Origin: Streptomyces sp. NBC_00370
GTDB taxonomy: Bacteria > Actinomycetota > Actinomycetes > Streptomycetales > Streptomycetaceae
Assembly: GCF_036084755.1 (NCBI RefSeq)
Contig: NZ_CP107968.1
Location: 6,766,001-6,830,000, forward strand
Reading direction: 5' to 3'
DNA length: 64,000 nucleotides
Part shown: positions 43,153 through 51,242 of the stretch, in pieces
Layout of the letters: each line of letters opens with the position of its first letter
Numbering within the stretch: position 1 is the first letter of the stretch
Program-made: the position numbers and the translations under genes
Notes under the pieces: generated by a model
Databases searched by the model: none
The model's input: the letters and a program-made list of their open reading frames with translations, nothing else
What the model was told of the DNA's origin: nothing

Positions 43153-44316
43153 ATGAGTACGTACCGTGACTTCGCCGGCCGCGGCAGCACCCGCGGCACC
43201 GTCCTGCGGACCGTCGGCACCCGTGAGCGGCGCTCCCATCTGACCGCGCCCAGGGTGCCCACCGTCGGTATCGACATCGGCGGTACGAAGGTGATGGCGG
43301 GCGTCGTCGACGCCGACGGCAACATCCTGGAGAAGCTGCGCACCGAGACGCCCGACAAGTCCAAGAGCCCCCGGGTCGTCGAGGACACCATCGTGGAGCT
43401 GGTCCTCGACCTCTCCGACCGGCACGACGTGCACGCCGTCGGCATCGGAGCGGCCGGCTGGGTCGACGCCGACCGCTCCAAGGTGCTGTTCGCCCCCCAC
43501 CTGGCCTGGCGCGACGAACCCCTCAGGGACGCGCTCGCCTCCCGGCTCGCCGTCCCCGTGATGGTCGACAACGACGCCAACACCGCCGCCTGGGCGGAAT
43601 GGCGCTTCGGCGCGGGCCGCGGCGAGGACCATCTGGTCATGATCACGCTCGGTACCGGGATCGGCGGCGCGATCCTGGAGGACGGCCAGGTCAAGCGCGG
43701 CAAGTTCGGCGTCGCAGGCGAGTTCGGCCATATGCAGGTCGTGCCGGGCGGCCACCGTTGCCCGTGCGGCAACCGCGGCTGCTGGGAGCAGTACAGCTCG
43801 GGCAACGCCCTCGTCCGGGAGGCCAAGGAACTCGCCGCGGCCGACTCGCCCGTCGCGTACAGCCTCATCGACCGGGTCAAGGGCAACGTCCACGAGATCA
43901 CCGGACCGCTGATCACCGAGCTGGCCCGCGACGGCGACGCCATGTGCGTCGAGCTGTTCCAGGACATCGGACAGTGGCTCGGGGTCGGCATCGCCAACCT
44001 GGCGGCGGCGCTCGACCCGTCCTGCTTCGTCATCGGCGGCGGCGTCAGCGCGGCGGACGACCTGCTGATCGGCCCGGCGCGCGACGCGTTCCGCCGGCAC
44101 CTCACGGGGCGCGGCTACCGCCCCGAGGCCCGTATCGTGAAGGCAGAGCTCGGTCCCGAGGCCGGCATGGTCGGCGCCGCCGACCTGGCCCGGCTGGTGG
44201 CCCGCAGGTTCCGCCGGGCCACCCGCCGCCGGGTGGAGCGGCACGAGCGCTACGAACGCTACGCACAGGCCATCAGGACCACCCGCACGACCCCGACCCA
44301 GGAACCGCCGTCATGA
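43153..44316 (+). CDS. ROK-family sugar kinase (glucokinase-like)
   Basis: 387 residues. A 36-residue tail precedes the ROK core: TVGIDIGGTKVMAGVVD phosphate loop, VDNDANTAAWAEW with the catalytic Asp, GTGIGGAIL, GEFGHMQVVPGGHRC and the zinc motif with Cys203, Cys205 and Cys210 in CPCGNRGCWE. There is no DNA-binding domain, so it is an enzyme: ATP-dependent phosphorylation of glucose or a related hexose. A basic tail (RRFRRATRRRVERHERYERY) extends the C-terminus. The stop overlaps the next gene. It follows the importer and could phosphorylate its substrate, as in the frcBCAK arrangement. Confidence 0.88.
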   Translation: MSTYRDFAGRGSTRGTVLRTVGTRERRSHLTAPRVPTVGIDIGGTKVMAGVVDADGNILEKLRTETPDKSKSPRVVEDTIVELVLDLSDRHDVHAVGIGAAGWVDADRSKVLFAPHLAWRDEPLRDALASRLAVPVMVDNDANTAAWAEWRFGAGRGEDHLVMITLGTGIGGAILEDGQVKRGKFGVAGEFGHMQVVPGGHRCPCGNRGCWEQYSSGNALVREAKELAAADSPVAYSLIDRVKGNVHEITGPLITELARDGDAMCVELFQDIGQWLGVGIANLAAALDPSCFVIGGGVSAADDLLIGPARDAFRRHLTGRGYRPEARIVKAELGPEAGMVGAADLARLVARRFRRATRRRVERHERYERYAQAIRTTRTTPTQEPPS

Positions 44317-44891
44317 CCGTGCCCCGCCGTCCCGCACAGCCCGACGACAGAGCCAGGCCCCCGGAGAACCGAGGTCACCGCAACGCCAGACGCTGGTTCA
44401 CCGCCATCGTCATCGTGCTCCTCGTCGGCATCCCGGCCGGCTATCTCGCCGTGGCGGCCGAGCAGAGCCGCGAGAGCGGGCGCGCCAAGGAGGCCGAGAC
44501 CCTGGCCACCGGCCTCCAGCCGGTACGCCCCGCCGGGATGAAGAAGCGGATCTACGACGTGCCGATCCCCGGCGGCGCCACCGGGGTGCGCTACTACGAG
44601 ACGAGCAACTGGAAGTCCAGCCGGCTCTACGCCCAGTTCGACGTCACGTCGGGGCGGCTCGACTCCTTCCTGACCGAGATGGGCACGAGCCGCTCGGCGC
44701 TCAAGAACGGCGCGGTCACCATCTCGAAGCGTGACCAGAAGATCGCCGGCTGGGACTTCGACATCCCCGACCACAAATGGGCCGGCCTCAGCCACAAGCA
44801 GAAGGACCCGTTGCCCAGCCAGAACGTGATCGTGGACCTGGCGGACCCCGGCTTCCCGCGCGTCTTCGTCGTCTCCACGACCACACCCTGA
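44313..44891 (+). CDS. Small single-pass membrane protein coupled to the ROK kinase gene
   Basis: 192 residues. A short basic cytoplasmic tail, one membrane helix (FTAIVIVLLVGIPAGYLAVA), a charged helix, then an extracytoplasmic domain with beta pattern (YYETSNWKSSRLYAQFDV, KIAGWDFDIPDHKW). I do not recognise the domain. ATGA overlap with the kinase gene implies co-translation. The location outside the membrane next to sugar-uptake genes is noted, but no function can be given. Confidence 0.8.
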   Translation: MTVPRRPAQPDDRARPPENRGHRNARRWFTAIVIVLLVGIPAGYLAVAAEQSRESGRAKEAETLATGLQPVRPAGMKKRIYDVPIPGGATGVRYYETSNWKSSRLYAQFDVTSGRLDSFLTEMGTSRSALKNGAVTISKRDQKIAGWDFDIPDHKWAGLSHKQKDPLPSQNVIVDLADPGFPRVFVVSTTTP

Positions 44892-44916
44892 CCTGCCCGC
44901 GGCGCCGGGTCACGGC

Positions 44917-45993
44917 TTACGCCGCCGTGTGCTGATACGCGGGGTAGGTGAGATAGCCCGCGTCACCGCCCTGGTAGTACGTCGTCTCGTCGACGGGGGC
45001 GAGCGGCAGCCCGCCGCGCAGCCGCTCGACCAGGTCCGGGTTGGCGAGAAACGCGCGGCCGAAGCTGATGAGTTCGGCGCCGAGGCCCAGCCAGTGGTCG
45101 GCCTCGGCCAGGCCGGTCTGCTTGGCGCCCATGGGCAGCACCGGATTCATGATCAAGGTGCCGGGCCAGGCGCGCCGCAGGCCGAGCAGCACCTCTTCGT
45201 CGGCGGTGGCCTCCAGATGGACGTAGGCCAGGTCGAGCCGGGCCAGTTCGGTCAGCAACTCGGCGTACAGGGCGGCCGAGTCGGTCTCCTCGACTCCCCA
45301 GAACCCGGCGGCCGGAGAGAGCCGGATCCCGGTCCTGTGCCCGCCGACGGCAGCGGCGGTCGCCGCCACCGCCTCGACGGCGAAGCGGATCCGGTTCGCC
45401 GTCGAGCCCCCGTAACGGTCTGTCCGCAGATTGGCGTTGGACGACAGGAACTGCGAGATGAGATAGCCGTTGGCGCCGTGCAGCTCCACCCCGTCGAAAC
45501 CGGCGTCGACGGCGCGCCGGGCGGCCAGCGCGTACGACTCGGCGTGTTCCGGGACCTCGGCGGTGTCCAGGGCGCGCGGCACCGGCGCGGGCTTGGGGCC
45601 GGTCGGCGTGAACACCTCGCCGACGGCGGGCACGGCCGACGGTCCCACGGGCACGCTGCCGGTGGTGTCGGGGTGCGAGACCCGCCCGCCGTGCATGAGC
45701 TGGGCGAAGATCCGTCCGCCGCTGGCGTGCACCGCCGCCGTCACCGGACGCCACGCCGCGACCTGTTCGTCGGTGTGCAGCCCCGGCGTGCCCGGGCTGG
45801 ACTGCCCGACAAGACTGGGCTGCACCCCCTCGGTCACGATCAGTCCGGCCGTCGCCCGCTGGGCGTAGTACGTCGCCATGGACGGCGTCGCCAGCCCGTC
45901 GGCCGCAGCCCTGATCCGGGTCATGGGGGCCATCACCAGCCGGTTGGGCAGGGTCAGGTCACCGAACCGGTAGGAGTGGAAAAGGCTCGTCAT
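44917..45993 (-). CDS. Old Yellow Enzyme-family alkene reductase (FMN)
   Basis: 358 residues, TIM barrel. LPNRLVMAPMTRIRA, the substrate-binding pair in VELHGANGYLISQFLS (His and Asn), NLRTDRYGGSTANRIRF and ELISFGRAFLANPDLVERL place it in the OYE class that reduces activated C=C bonds or nitro compounds with NAD(P)H. The ATG has GAGGAG 7 nt upstream. It is divergent from a MerR gene, and its promoter has the long spacer typical of MerR-activated genes, so it is probably induced by electrophiles. Confidence 0.93.
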   Translation of the reverse strand: MTSLFHSYRFGDLTLPNRLVMAPMTRIRAAADGLATPSMATYYAQRATAGLIVTEGVQPSLVGQSSPGTPGLHTDEQVAAWRPVTAAVHASGGRIFAQLMHGGRVSHPDTTGSVPVGPSAVPAVGEVFTPTGPKPAPVPRALDTAEVPEHAESYALAARRAVDAGFDGVELHGANGYLISQFLSSNANLRTDRYGGSTANRIRFAVEAVAATAAAVGGHRTGIRLSPAAGFWGVEETDSAALYAELLTELARLDLAYVHLEATADEEVLLGLRRAWPGTLIMNPVLPMGAKQTGLAEADHWLGLGAELISFGRAFLANPDLVERLRGGLPLAPVDETTYYQGGDAGYLTYPAYQHTAA

Positions 45994-46046
45994 CGCGGGG
46001 CTCCTCGGTATGCGCTCGCCGTCGCCCGGCTTCCGGGCACGGGAGT

Positions 46047-46078
46047 ACGCTAAAAGCTCACATGGATGTCAGAGGCAA
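46047..46078 (-). promoter_or_regulatory. MerR-type promoter of the Old Yellow Enzyme gene (20-bp spacer with dyad)
   Basis: On the reverse strand TTGCCT (46078-46073) and TAGCGT (46052-46047) are separated by 20 bp rather than 17. The spacer contains CTGACAT-CC-ATGTGAG (46072-46057), a 7-bp-arm dyad with one mismatch. Over-long spacers bearing a dyad are the hallmark of promoters remodelled by MerR proteins, and a MerR gene starts 35 bp away. Confidence 0.7.
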
Positions 46079-46112
46079 GTCCTGTGCCGCAGCTCACAGC
46101 CCGGAGGACGGC

Positions 46113-46490
46113 ATGCGTATCGGGGAACTCGCCGCACGTACCGGAGTCAGCATCCGGTCCCTGCGCTACTACGAGGAGCAGGGCCTGCTCGCCAGCACCC
46201 GCAGCCCCAGCGGCCAGCGGCACTACACGGACGACGAGGTCGAGCGCGTCTGGTTCATCCAACGCCTCTACACCGCGGGCCTGTCCAGCCGCACCATCGC
46301 CGAACTGCTGCCGTGCGTCGACTCCCCGAGCACGGACAACTCCGACGCCGCGCTGGCACGCATGGCCCAGGAACACGCCCGGCTCGCCGCCCACATCCGC
46401 GACCTCACGCGCACCCAGGAGGCCCTGGAGGCGCTGATGGAGACGGCCCGCGCCCACCGCGAGACCCTGCGCGAACCGGCGCACCACTGA
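46113..46490 (+). CDS. MerR-family regulator
   Basis: 125 residues from ATG 46113 with GGAGGACGGC just upstream. The winged helix MRIGELAARTGVSIRSLRYYEEQGLLASTR is followed by a long coiled coil (DDEVERVWFIQRLYTAGLSS to the C-terminus). One cysteine (LLPCVDSP) lies at the base of the coiled coil and might sense electrophiles or metals, but there is no metal-site cysteine pair. It is divergent from the Old Yellow Enzyme gene, whose promoter it probably controls. Confidence 0.92.
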   Translation: MRIGELAARTGVSIRSLRYYEEQGLLASTRSPSGQRHYTDDEVERVWFIQRLYTAGLSSRTIAELLPCVDSPSTDNSDAALARMAQEHARLAAHIRDLTRTQEALEALMETARAHRETLREPAHH

Positions 46491-46653
46491 CGGCCCGGCC
46501 TCGGGCGAGGGTCGGCCATCGGGCATCGGCCATCGGTCATCCGACGATGAGTTCCGGCACGGGGCTGCCGCGTTGTGTGGGGATTGCACGGTTTTCTGGA
46601 GGGGGACAGACCGCGCGGTCATGAGTGATCGGGTGACATGAGAGCGTGAGCGG

Positions 46654-47949
46654 GTGAGTGAGACGACGCCTCCCAAGACACTGCAGTACCGGATGGACGG
46701 TCCCGAAGACGCGCCCGTGCTGGTCCTCGGCCCCTCGCTGGGGACCACCTGGCATATGTGGGATCGTCAGGTGCCCGAGCTGGCCCGGCACTGGCGGGTG
46801 GTCCGGTTCGACCTGCCGGGGCACGGCGGTGCTCCCGCCCACGCGGCCAGCGGCATTCCGGAGCTGGCGCAGCGGCTGCTCGCCACGCTCGACGCCCTCG
46901 GGGTCCAGCGGTTCGGCTACGCGGGCTGTTCCATCGCCGCCGCCGTCGGCGCCGAGCTGGCGCTGCGCCGGCCCGACCGGATCGCCTCGCTCGCCGTGGT
47001 GGCGGCGTCGCCGCGGTTCGGGACCGCCGACGAGTTCCGCCAGCGCGGTGTGATCGTCCGGGCCAACGGGCTCGACCCGATGGCGCGCGCCGCTCCCGAG
47101 CGCTGGTTCACGCCGGGCTTCGCCGCCGCCCAGCCGGCCATCGTCGAGTGGGCCGTCCAGATGGTGCGCACCACCGACCCCGGCTGCTACATCGCCGCCT
47201 GCGAGGCGCTGGCCGCCTTCGACATCCGGGCCGAGCTGGGCCGTATCGCCGTGCCGACGCTCGTACTCGTCGGCGCCGAGGACCAGGTCACCGGGCCCGC
47301 CGAGGCGCGCACCCTGGTCGCCGGCATACCGGACGCCCGGCTCGCGCTGGTGCCCGGCGCCTCGCACCTGGCGCCGGTCGAGCAGCCCGCCGCCGTCACC
47401 GACCTGCTGCTGCGGCACTTCTCCACCGCCTGGTACAACCCGAACGACACCTCCACCGGCCTGACCGTGCTCCCCGAGAGCCGGTTCGCGCCGAGCCTGT
47501 CGGCAAGCGTGGGACCCGTCGCCGAGATCGCGCCGGCCGAACAGCCGCCGCAGGTCGCGACGGGCCACGCCGACCCGTACGAGGCGGGCATGCGGGTACG
47601 CAGGCAGGTGCTCGGCGACGCCCATGTGGACCGCGTCCTCGCCGCCTCCGACGACTTCGACGGCGACTTCCAGGACCTGATCACCCGCTACGCCTGGGGC
47701 GAGGTGTGGACCAGGGACGGCCTGGACCGCCGCACCCGCAGCTGTGTGACGCTCACCGCGCTCGTCGCGGGCGGACACCTGGACGAGCTGGCCTTCCACA
47801 CCCGGGCGGCGCTCCGTAACGGACTCACCCCCGCCGAGATCAAGGAAGTACTGATCCAGACAGCCGTCTACTGCGGCGTTCCCGCGGCGAACTCCGCGTT
47901 CCGGGTGGCCAGGGCCGTGATCCAGGAAGAGACGGCGCCGGGGGCGTAG
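46654..47949 (+). CDS. pcaL: Fused 3-oxoadipate enol-lactonase / 4-carboxymuconolactone decarboxylase
   Basis: 431 residues. Residues 1-260 are an alpha/beta hydrolase (GTTWHMWDRQVPELARHW, nucleophile in FGYAGCSIAAAVG, GAEDQVTGP, PGASHLAPVEQP), matching PcaD. Residues 305-427 are a carboxymuconolactone decarboxylase domain (YAWGEVWTRDGLDRRTRSC, AGGHLDELAFHTRAALRNGLT), matching PcaC. Such PcaL fusions occur in actinobacteria and serve protocatechuate breakdown. Here no other pca gene adjoins. The elbow reads G-C-S-I-A rather than the usual G-x-S-x-G. The GTG start has a weak ribosome-binding site. Confidence 0.9.
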   Translation: MSETTPPKTLQYRMDGPEDAPVLVLGPSLGTTWHMWDRQVPELARHWRVVRFDLPGHGGAPAHAASGIPELAQRLLATLDALGVQRFGYAGCSIAAAVGAELALRRPDRIASLAVVAASPRFGTADEFRQRGVIVRANGLDPMARAAPERWFTPGFAAAQPAIVEWAVQMVRTTDPGCYIAACEALAAFDIRAELGRIAVPTLVLVGAEDQVTGPAEARTLVAGIPDARLALVPGASHLAPVEQPAAVTDLLLRHFSTAWYNPNDTSTGLTVLPESRFAPSLSASVGPVAEIAPAEQPPQVATGHADPYEAGMRVRRQVLGDAHVDRVLAASDDFDGDFQDLITRYAWGEVWTRDGLDRRTRSCVTLTALVAGGHLDELAFHTRAALRNGLTPAEIKEVLIQTAVYCGVPAANSAFRVARAVIQEETAPGA

Positions 47950-48000
47950 CGGGATGATGGAACAGCGGTACGGACGGTCCGAGACGAAAGGTGGTCCACG

Positions 48001-48633
48001 GTGAAGCTCACCAAGAAGACGCACTCCTGTATCCGGCTGGAGAAGGACGGGCGGACACTCGTCATCGACCCCGGAGGCTTCAGCGAGCAGGACGCGGCGG
48101 CCGGCGCCGACGCCGTGCTCGTCACCCATGAGCACCCCGACCACTTCCACGAGGGCAGGCTCCGCGCGGCGCTCGAAGCGAACCCCGCCGCCGAGCTGTG
48201 GACGCTGAGCAGCGTCGCCGACCAGGTCTCGGCGGCCTTTCCCGGCCGGGTGCACACCGTCGGCCACGGGGACACCTTCAGCGCCGCCGGATTCGACGTA
48301 CAGGTGCACGGCGAGCTGCACGCCGTGATCCACCCCGACATCCCGCGCATCACCAATGTCGGCTATCTCCTGGACGGCTCGGTGTTCCACCCCGGCGACG
48401 CGCTGACCGTGCCGGACCAGCAGGTCGAGACCCTGCTGCTGCCGGTGCACGCGCCGTGGAACAAGCTCTCCGAGGTGATCGACTACGTCCGCGAGGTCAA
48501 GCCCCTGCGGGCCTTCGACATCCATGACGCGCTGCTCACCGAGCTGGCCCGGCCGGTCTACGACGGGCAGATCGGCGCCCTGGCAGCCGCCGACCACGCC
48601 AGGTTCGCATCCGGCGACTCCACCGAGGTCTGA
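48001..48633 (+). CDS. MBL-fold (UlaG-like) metal-dependent hydrolase
   Basis: 210 residues. THEHPDHFHEGRL is the HxHxDH metal motif; LHAVIHPDIP, FHPGDALTVP and DIHDALLTEL supply later ligands of the beta-lactamase fold in its UlaG-like branch. The GTG start has AAAGGTGG upstream. No signal peptide is present, so it acts in the cytoplasm. The substrate is unknown. It precedes the exonuclease gene by 47 bp in the same orientation. Confidence 0.85.
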   Translation: MKLTKKTHSCIRLEKDGRTLVIDPGGFSEQDAAAGADAVLVTHEHPDHFHEGRLRAALEANPAAELWTLSSVADQVSAAFPGRVHTVGHGDTFSAAGFDVQVHGELHAVIHPDIPRITNVGYLLDGSVFHPGDALTVPDQQVETLLLPVHAPWNKLSEVIDYVREVKPLRAFDIHDALLTELARPVYDGQIGALAAADHARFASGDSTEV

Positions 48634-48680
48634 CCGGCGCGGGACGGTGACTGTCGGACCCCGCCGATAGGCTGTCCCGC

Positions 48681-49460
48681 ATGCGCATCGCGACCTGGAA
48701 TGTCAATTCGATCACCGCTCGGCTGCCCCGGCTGCTGGCCTGGCTGGAGAGCAGCGGCACGGACGTGCTGTGCGTCCAGGAGACCAAGTCCACCGCCGAG
48801 CAGTTCCCCGCCGAGCCGCTGCGCGAGCTGGGGTACGAGTCGGCGGTCAACGCGAGCGGCCGGTGGAACGGGGTGGCGCTGATCTCCCGTGTCGGTCTCG
48901 ACGACGTGGTCAGCGGCCTCCCGGAGGGACCCGAGTACGAGGGCGTGCAGGAGCCGCGGGCCGTCTCGGCGACCTGCGGCCCCGTCCGCCTCTGGTCGGT
49001 GTACGTGCCGAACGGCCGCGAGGTCGGCCATGACCACTACGCCTACAAGCTGCGCTGGCTGGAGGCGCTGCGCGCCGCCGTCGCCGCAGACGCGGCGGGG
49101 GAGCGCCCCTTCGCCGTCCTCGGCGACTTCAACATCGCGTCGACGGACGAGGACGTCTGGGACCGCTCCCAGTTCGAGGGGGCCACCCACGTCACCCCCA
49201 AGGAGCGCGCCGCTCTCGCTGCCCTGCGCGACGAGGGCCTGTCCGACGTGATGCCCCGGCCGCTGAAGTACGACCGTCCCTTCACCTACTGGGACTACCG
49301 CAGCCTCGGCTTCCCCAAGAACAGGGGCATGCGGATCGACCTCGTGTACGGCAACGGCCCCTTCGCCACGGCCGTCAAGGACAGCTACGTCGACCGCGAG
49401 GAGCGCAAGGGCAAGGGCGCCTCCGACCACGCTCCTGTCGTCGTGGACCTCGACGTCTGA
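48681..49460 (+). CDS. xth: Exodeoxyribonuclease III
   Basis: 259 residues; AP endonuclease and 3'-5' exonuclease of base-excision repair. RIATWNVNSITARLPRLLAW, CVQETKST (metal Glu), LWSVYVPNGREVG, GDFNIASTDEDVW and KGKGASDHAPVVVDLDV (catalytic Asp-His) define the EEP nuclease fold. The ATG is at the end of a typical short leader. It is a housekeeping repair gene and shows no operon link with catabolic neighbours. Confidence 0.95.
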   Translation: MRIATWNVNSITARLPRLLAWLESSGTDVLCVQETKSTAEQFPAEPLRELGYESAVNASGRWNGVALISRVGLDDVVSGLPEGPEYEGVQEPRAVSATCGPVRLWSVYVPNGREVGHDHYAYKLRWLEALRAAVAADAAGERPFAVLGDFNIASTDEDVWDRSQFEGATHVTPKERAALAALRDEGLSDVMPRPLKYDRPFTYWDYRSLGFPKNRGMRIDLVYGNGPFATAVKDSYVDREERKGKGASDHAPVVVDLDV

Positions 49461-49525
49461 GCCGGACGCCGCGCCCCCGCGCGCCCCTATGGTGCCCCGG
49501 CGGGGGTGATGGCAGGCTGAGTCGT

Positions 49526-49966
49526 ATGAACATCCCCTTCTTGGACAACTGGCGCAGGAAGCACGCCGGTATCCAGGCGACGCCGCTCGCCACCGCGGTC
49601 GGCGGCGAGCAGGAGGGCGTCACGGAGCTGCTCTCGGAGTGCGAACTGCTGCGCGTCCGGGCGGGGCAGAGCGGTCTGAGACTCGACGACTCGCCGGGGT
49701 CCCTGGACGAACTCGACCAGCTCCCGCCGCGCTGGCGTGACGACCCCGAGGAGATGCCCTGGCTGGGCAACGACGCGGGGCTGTATCTGGGCACGGTGAT
49801 CGTCCGGACGGTCCCCGGCGCCCTCTGGCACATCTGGCCGGGCGGTCACCCGGTGGTGCGGCTCGCCTCCGGCCGGGAGATCCAGGTGGTGGAGGCCGGG
49901 CTCGAATGGGCGGTCACCGGCACCCCCGAACTGGCCCAGGTCTACGCGGAGGCGGCCGAGGCCTGA
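49526..49966 (+). CDS. Small conserved streptomycete protein (DUF6278-like)
   Basis: 146 residues, no signal or membrane helix. The C-terminal half, with GNDAGLYLGTVIVRTVPGAL and RLASGREIQVVEAGLEWAV, reads like the SMI1/KNR4-adjacent small conserved proteins of Streptomyces that I recall as DUF6278; function unknown. The ATG lacks an obvious strong ribosome-binding site. It follows exonuclease III by 65 bp and precedes the 423-bp gene-free interval. Confidence 0.65.
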   Translation: MNIPFLDNWRRKHAGIQATPLATAVGGEQEGVTELLSECELLRVRAGQSGLRLDDSPGSLDELDQLPPRWRDDPEEMPWLGNDAGLYLGTVIVRTVPGALWHIWPGGHPVVRLASGREIQVVEAGLEWAVTGTPELAQVYAEAAEA

Positions 49967-50389
49967 CGGTGGCACCGCCGATCACCCCGGCAGTAAATGT
50001 CACTTATGCACCATTTATGCGTGTCGGGTGTGAAGTCCCTTGTCGGCATGGATAGTTTGCGCTGACCCCGACACCGCCGAGAGTGGGTAGAACAGCGTAT
50101 GGCCGTCGATCCGCCGACCGAGCCACATGGCGTCAACGCAAGCTCATCGCGACGAATCTCGACTACCCTTTGCCGTTCATCCCTATCGAGAACGCCGGCC
50201 GCGGGTGTCAGCCCGGCCGAACCAGGGACGCTGCTGCCGGGAGCGCAGTAGCTCAGGGGCAATGGCCCGTCCGGCAGCAGCCGGAGATCACTTCTCGTTC
50301 AGGGGAGAAGGTCAGCTGCGAGCCGGTCGGGTTGTGCTCGGTGTGGAGCGGGCCCGCGTCGCCGTGGAACGCGACGGGGGCGCCGCTCT
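49967..50389. other. 423-bp intergenic interval, no convincing gene
   Basis: The largest gap in the window. Codon use in all frames is poor, with rare CTA, AGA and TCA codons in the ATG-initiated 50-codon frame at 50099-50251. The first 130 bp are relatively AT-rich (CACTTATGCACCATTTATGC) and may hold a promoter, with a TAGTTT near 50053. The last 160 bp fold strongly; see the structured element at 50230-50310. Confidence 0.6.
50230..50310 (+). ncRNA. Candidate structured RNA: multibranch stem plus hairpin
   Basis: GCTGCTGCCGG (50230-50240) pairs perfectly with CCGGCAGCAGC (50271-50281). Inside this 11-bp stem sit two small hairpins, GAGC-N6-GCTC (50241-50254) and GGGC-AATG-GCCC (50257-50268), giving a three-way junction. 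A second hairpin, CTTCTC-N8-GAGAAG (50291-50310), follows. The structure lies in a non-coding gap, downstream of the DUF6278-like gene and tail-side of the reverse-strand gene ending at 50390. The strand and transcription are unproven; it could be a small RNA, cis-element or elaborate terminator. Confidence 0.45.
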
Positions 50390-51136
50390 CTACTCCTTGG
50401 CCCGATGGGACGTGCGTGCCAGGACCGGGGCGGGTTCCTGCGCGGCGCGCGTGACATCGGCGACCAGCTCCACCACATCCGGCCCGTACGCCTGTGAGTT
50501 GGCGACCTTCAGCAGCAGACAGAACGAACTCCCGCCGTGCTTGCGGAACAGCCGCTCGTGGTGGCGGGCCAGATAGCGCGAGGCCGCCTGGTTGGTGATG
50601 GCCCGCTGTCCGCAGAAGAGGAACACCGGCCGCGTGCCCTGTCCGGCCGTCAGCCGCGCCAGCAGTACGTACTCCGCCACACCCGGATCCACCCGGTAGC
50701 GCTCGGAACCGATCTGGAACGCGCCGCGGTCAGGACCCGGCGTCGCGTCCGTGTTGACGCCGACCCCCGGCAGCAGCGACTTCAGATGCGCCGCCATCCG
50801 CCGGTTGGACCCGGGCCCGCCGAAGCAGAACTCCGTACGCTCGCCGAAGCCCTGCTGCGCCGCGTCGTGCTGCACGATCTGCGCGTGCGCGCCGCACTCC
50901 TTCACCAGGGCCGCGACCTCCAGCAGGGCGAAGACGTCATGGCGCAGTACGGCGCCGTCACCGCCCGCCTCGCGGTTGACGACCATCAAGCACTCGGAGT
51001 TTCCCGGCAGTCCGAAGAATTCCTGCTTCCTGCCGAGCTTGCGCCGCCACAGGGACGAGCGGGCGAGCCAGCCCAGAGCCGCACATATCAGGGCGGCGAC
51101 CACGCCGAGCACGATGTTGCGTACGTCGTCAGTCAT
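50390..51136 (-). CDS. Membrane-anchored protein of unknown function
   Basis: 248 residues from ATG 51136; the longer reading runs through the upstream ggt control region. A single N-terminal helix (IVLGVVAALICAALGWLA) is followed by a basic stop-transfer (RRKLGRKQE), so the soluble domain is cytoplasmic. That domain has alternating alpha/beta pattern with FFGLPGNSECLMVVNRE, EFCFGGPGSNRRMAAHLKS and PVFLFCGQRAITNQAASRYL. The glycine-rich turn before RRMAAH is reminiscent of nucleotide-binding Rossmannoid folds, but this is a weak impression. I do not recognise the family. Confidence 0.8.
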   Translation of the reverse strand: MTDDVRNIVLGVVAALICAALGWLARSSLWRRKLGRKQEFFGLPGNSECLMVVNREAGGDGAVLRHDVFALLEVAALVKECGAHAQIVQHDAAQQGFGERTEFCFGGPGSNRRMAAHLKSLLPGVGVNTDATPGPDRGAFQIGSERYRVDPGVAEYVLLARLTAGQGTRPVFLFCGQRAITNQAASRYLARHHERLFRKHGGSSFCLLLKVANSQAYGPDVVELVADVTRAAQEPAPVLARTSHRAKE

Positions 51137-51242
51137 GGGCGCGCATGCTATCGGGGCAACGCACCATTGTTCGAGACGCGGTCCTGACGAGTGGGGTGCG
51201 CTGAAGTTACAGTTCCCGGACGGTTCTTGACTGGAGGTACGG

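Noticed and set aside
46537..48597. 686-codon reverse open frame
   Set aside because: It overlaps the pcaL and MBL genes, both with clear motifs; the reverse translation has no domain.
50099..50251. 50-codon ORF starting MAVDPPTEPH in the large gap
   Set aside because: Many codons rare in Streptomyces (CTA, AGA, CTT, TCA), weak ribosome-binding site, and the end lies inside the folded element.
50241..50310. tRNA-like sequence (GTAGCTCAG and GTTCAGG stretches)
   Set aside because: No acceptor stem, anticodon stem of correct size or CCA-side complement can be formed; the 11-bp enclosing stem is incompatible with a cloverleaf.
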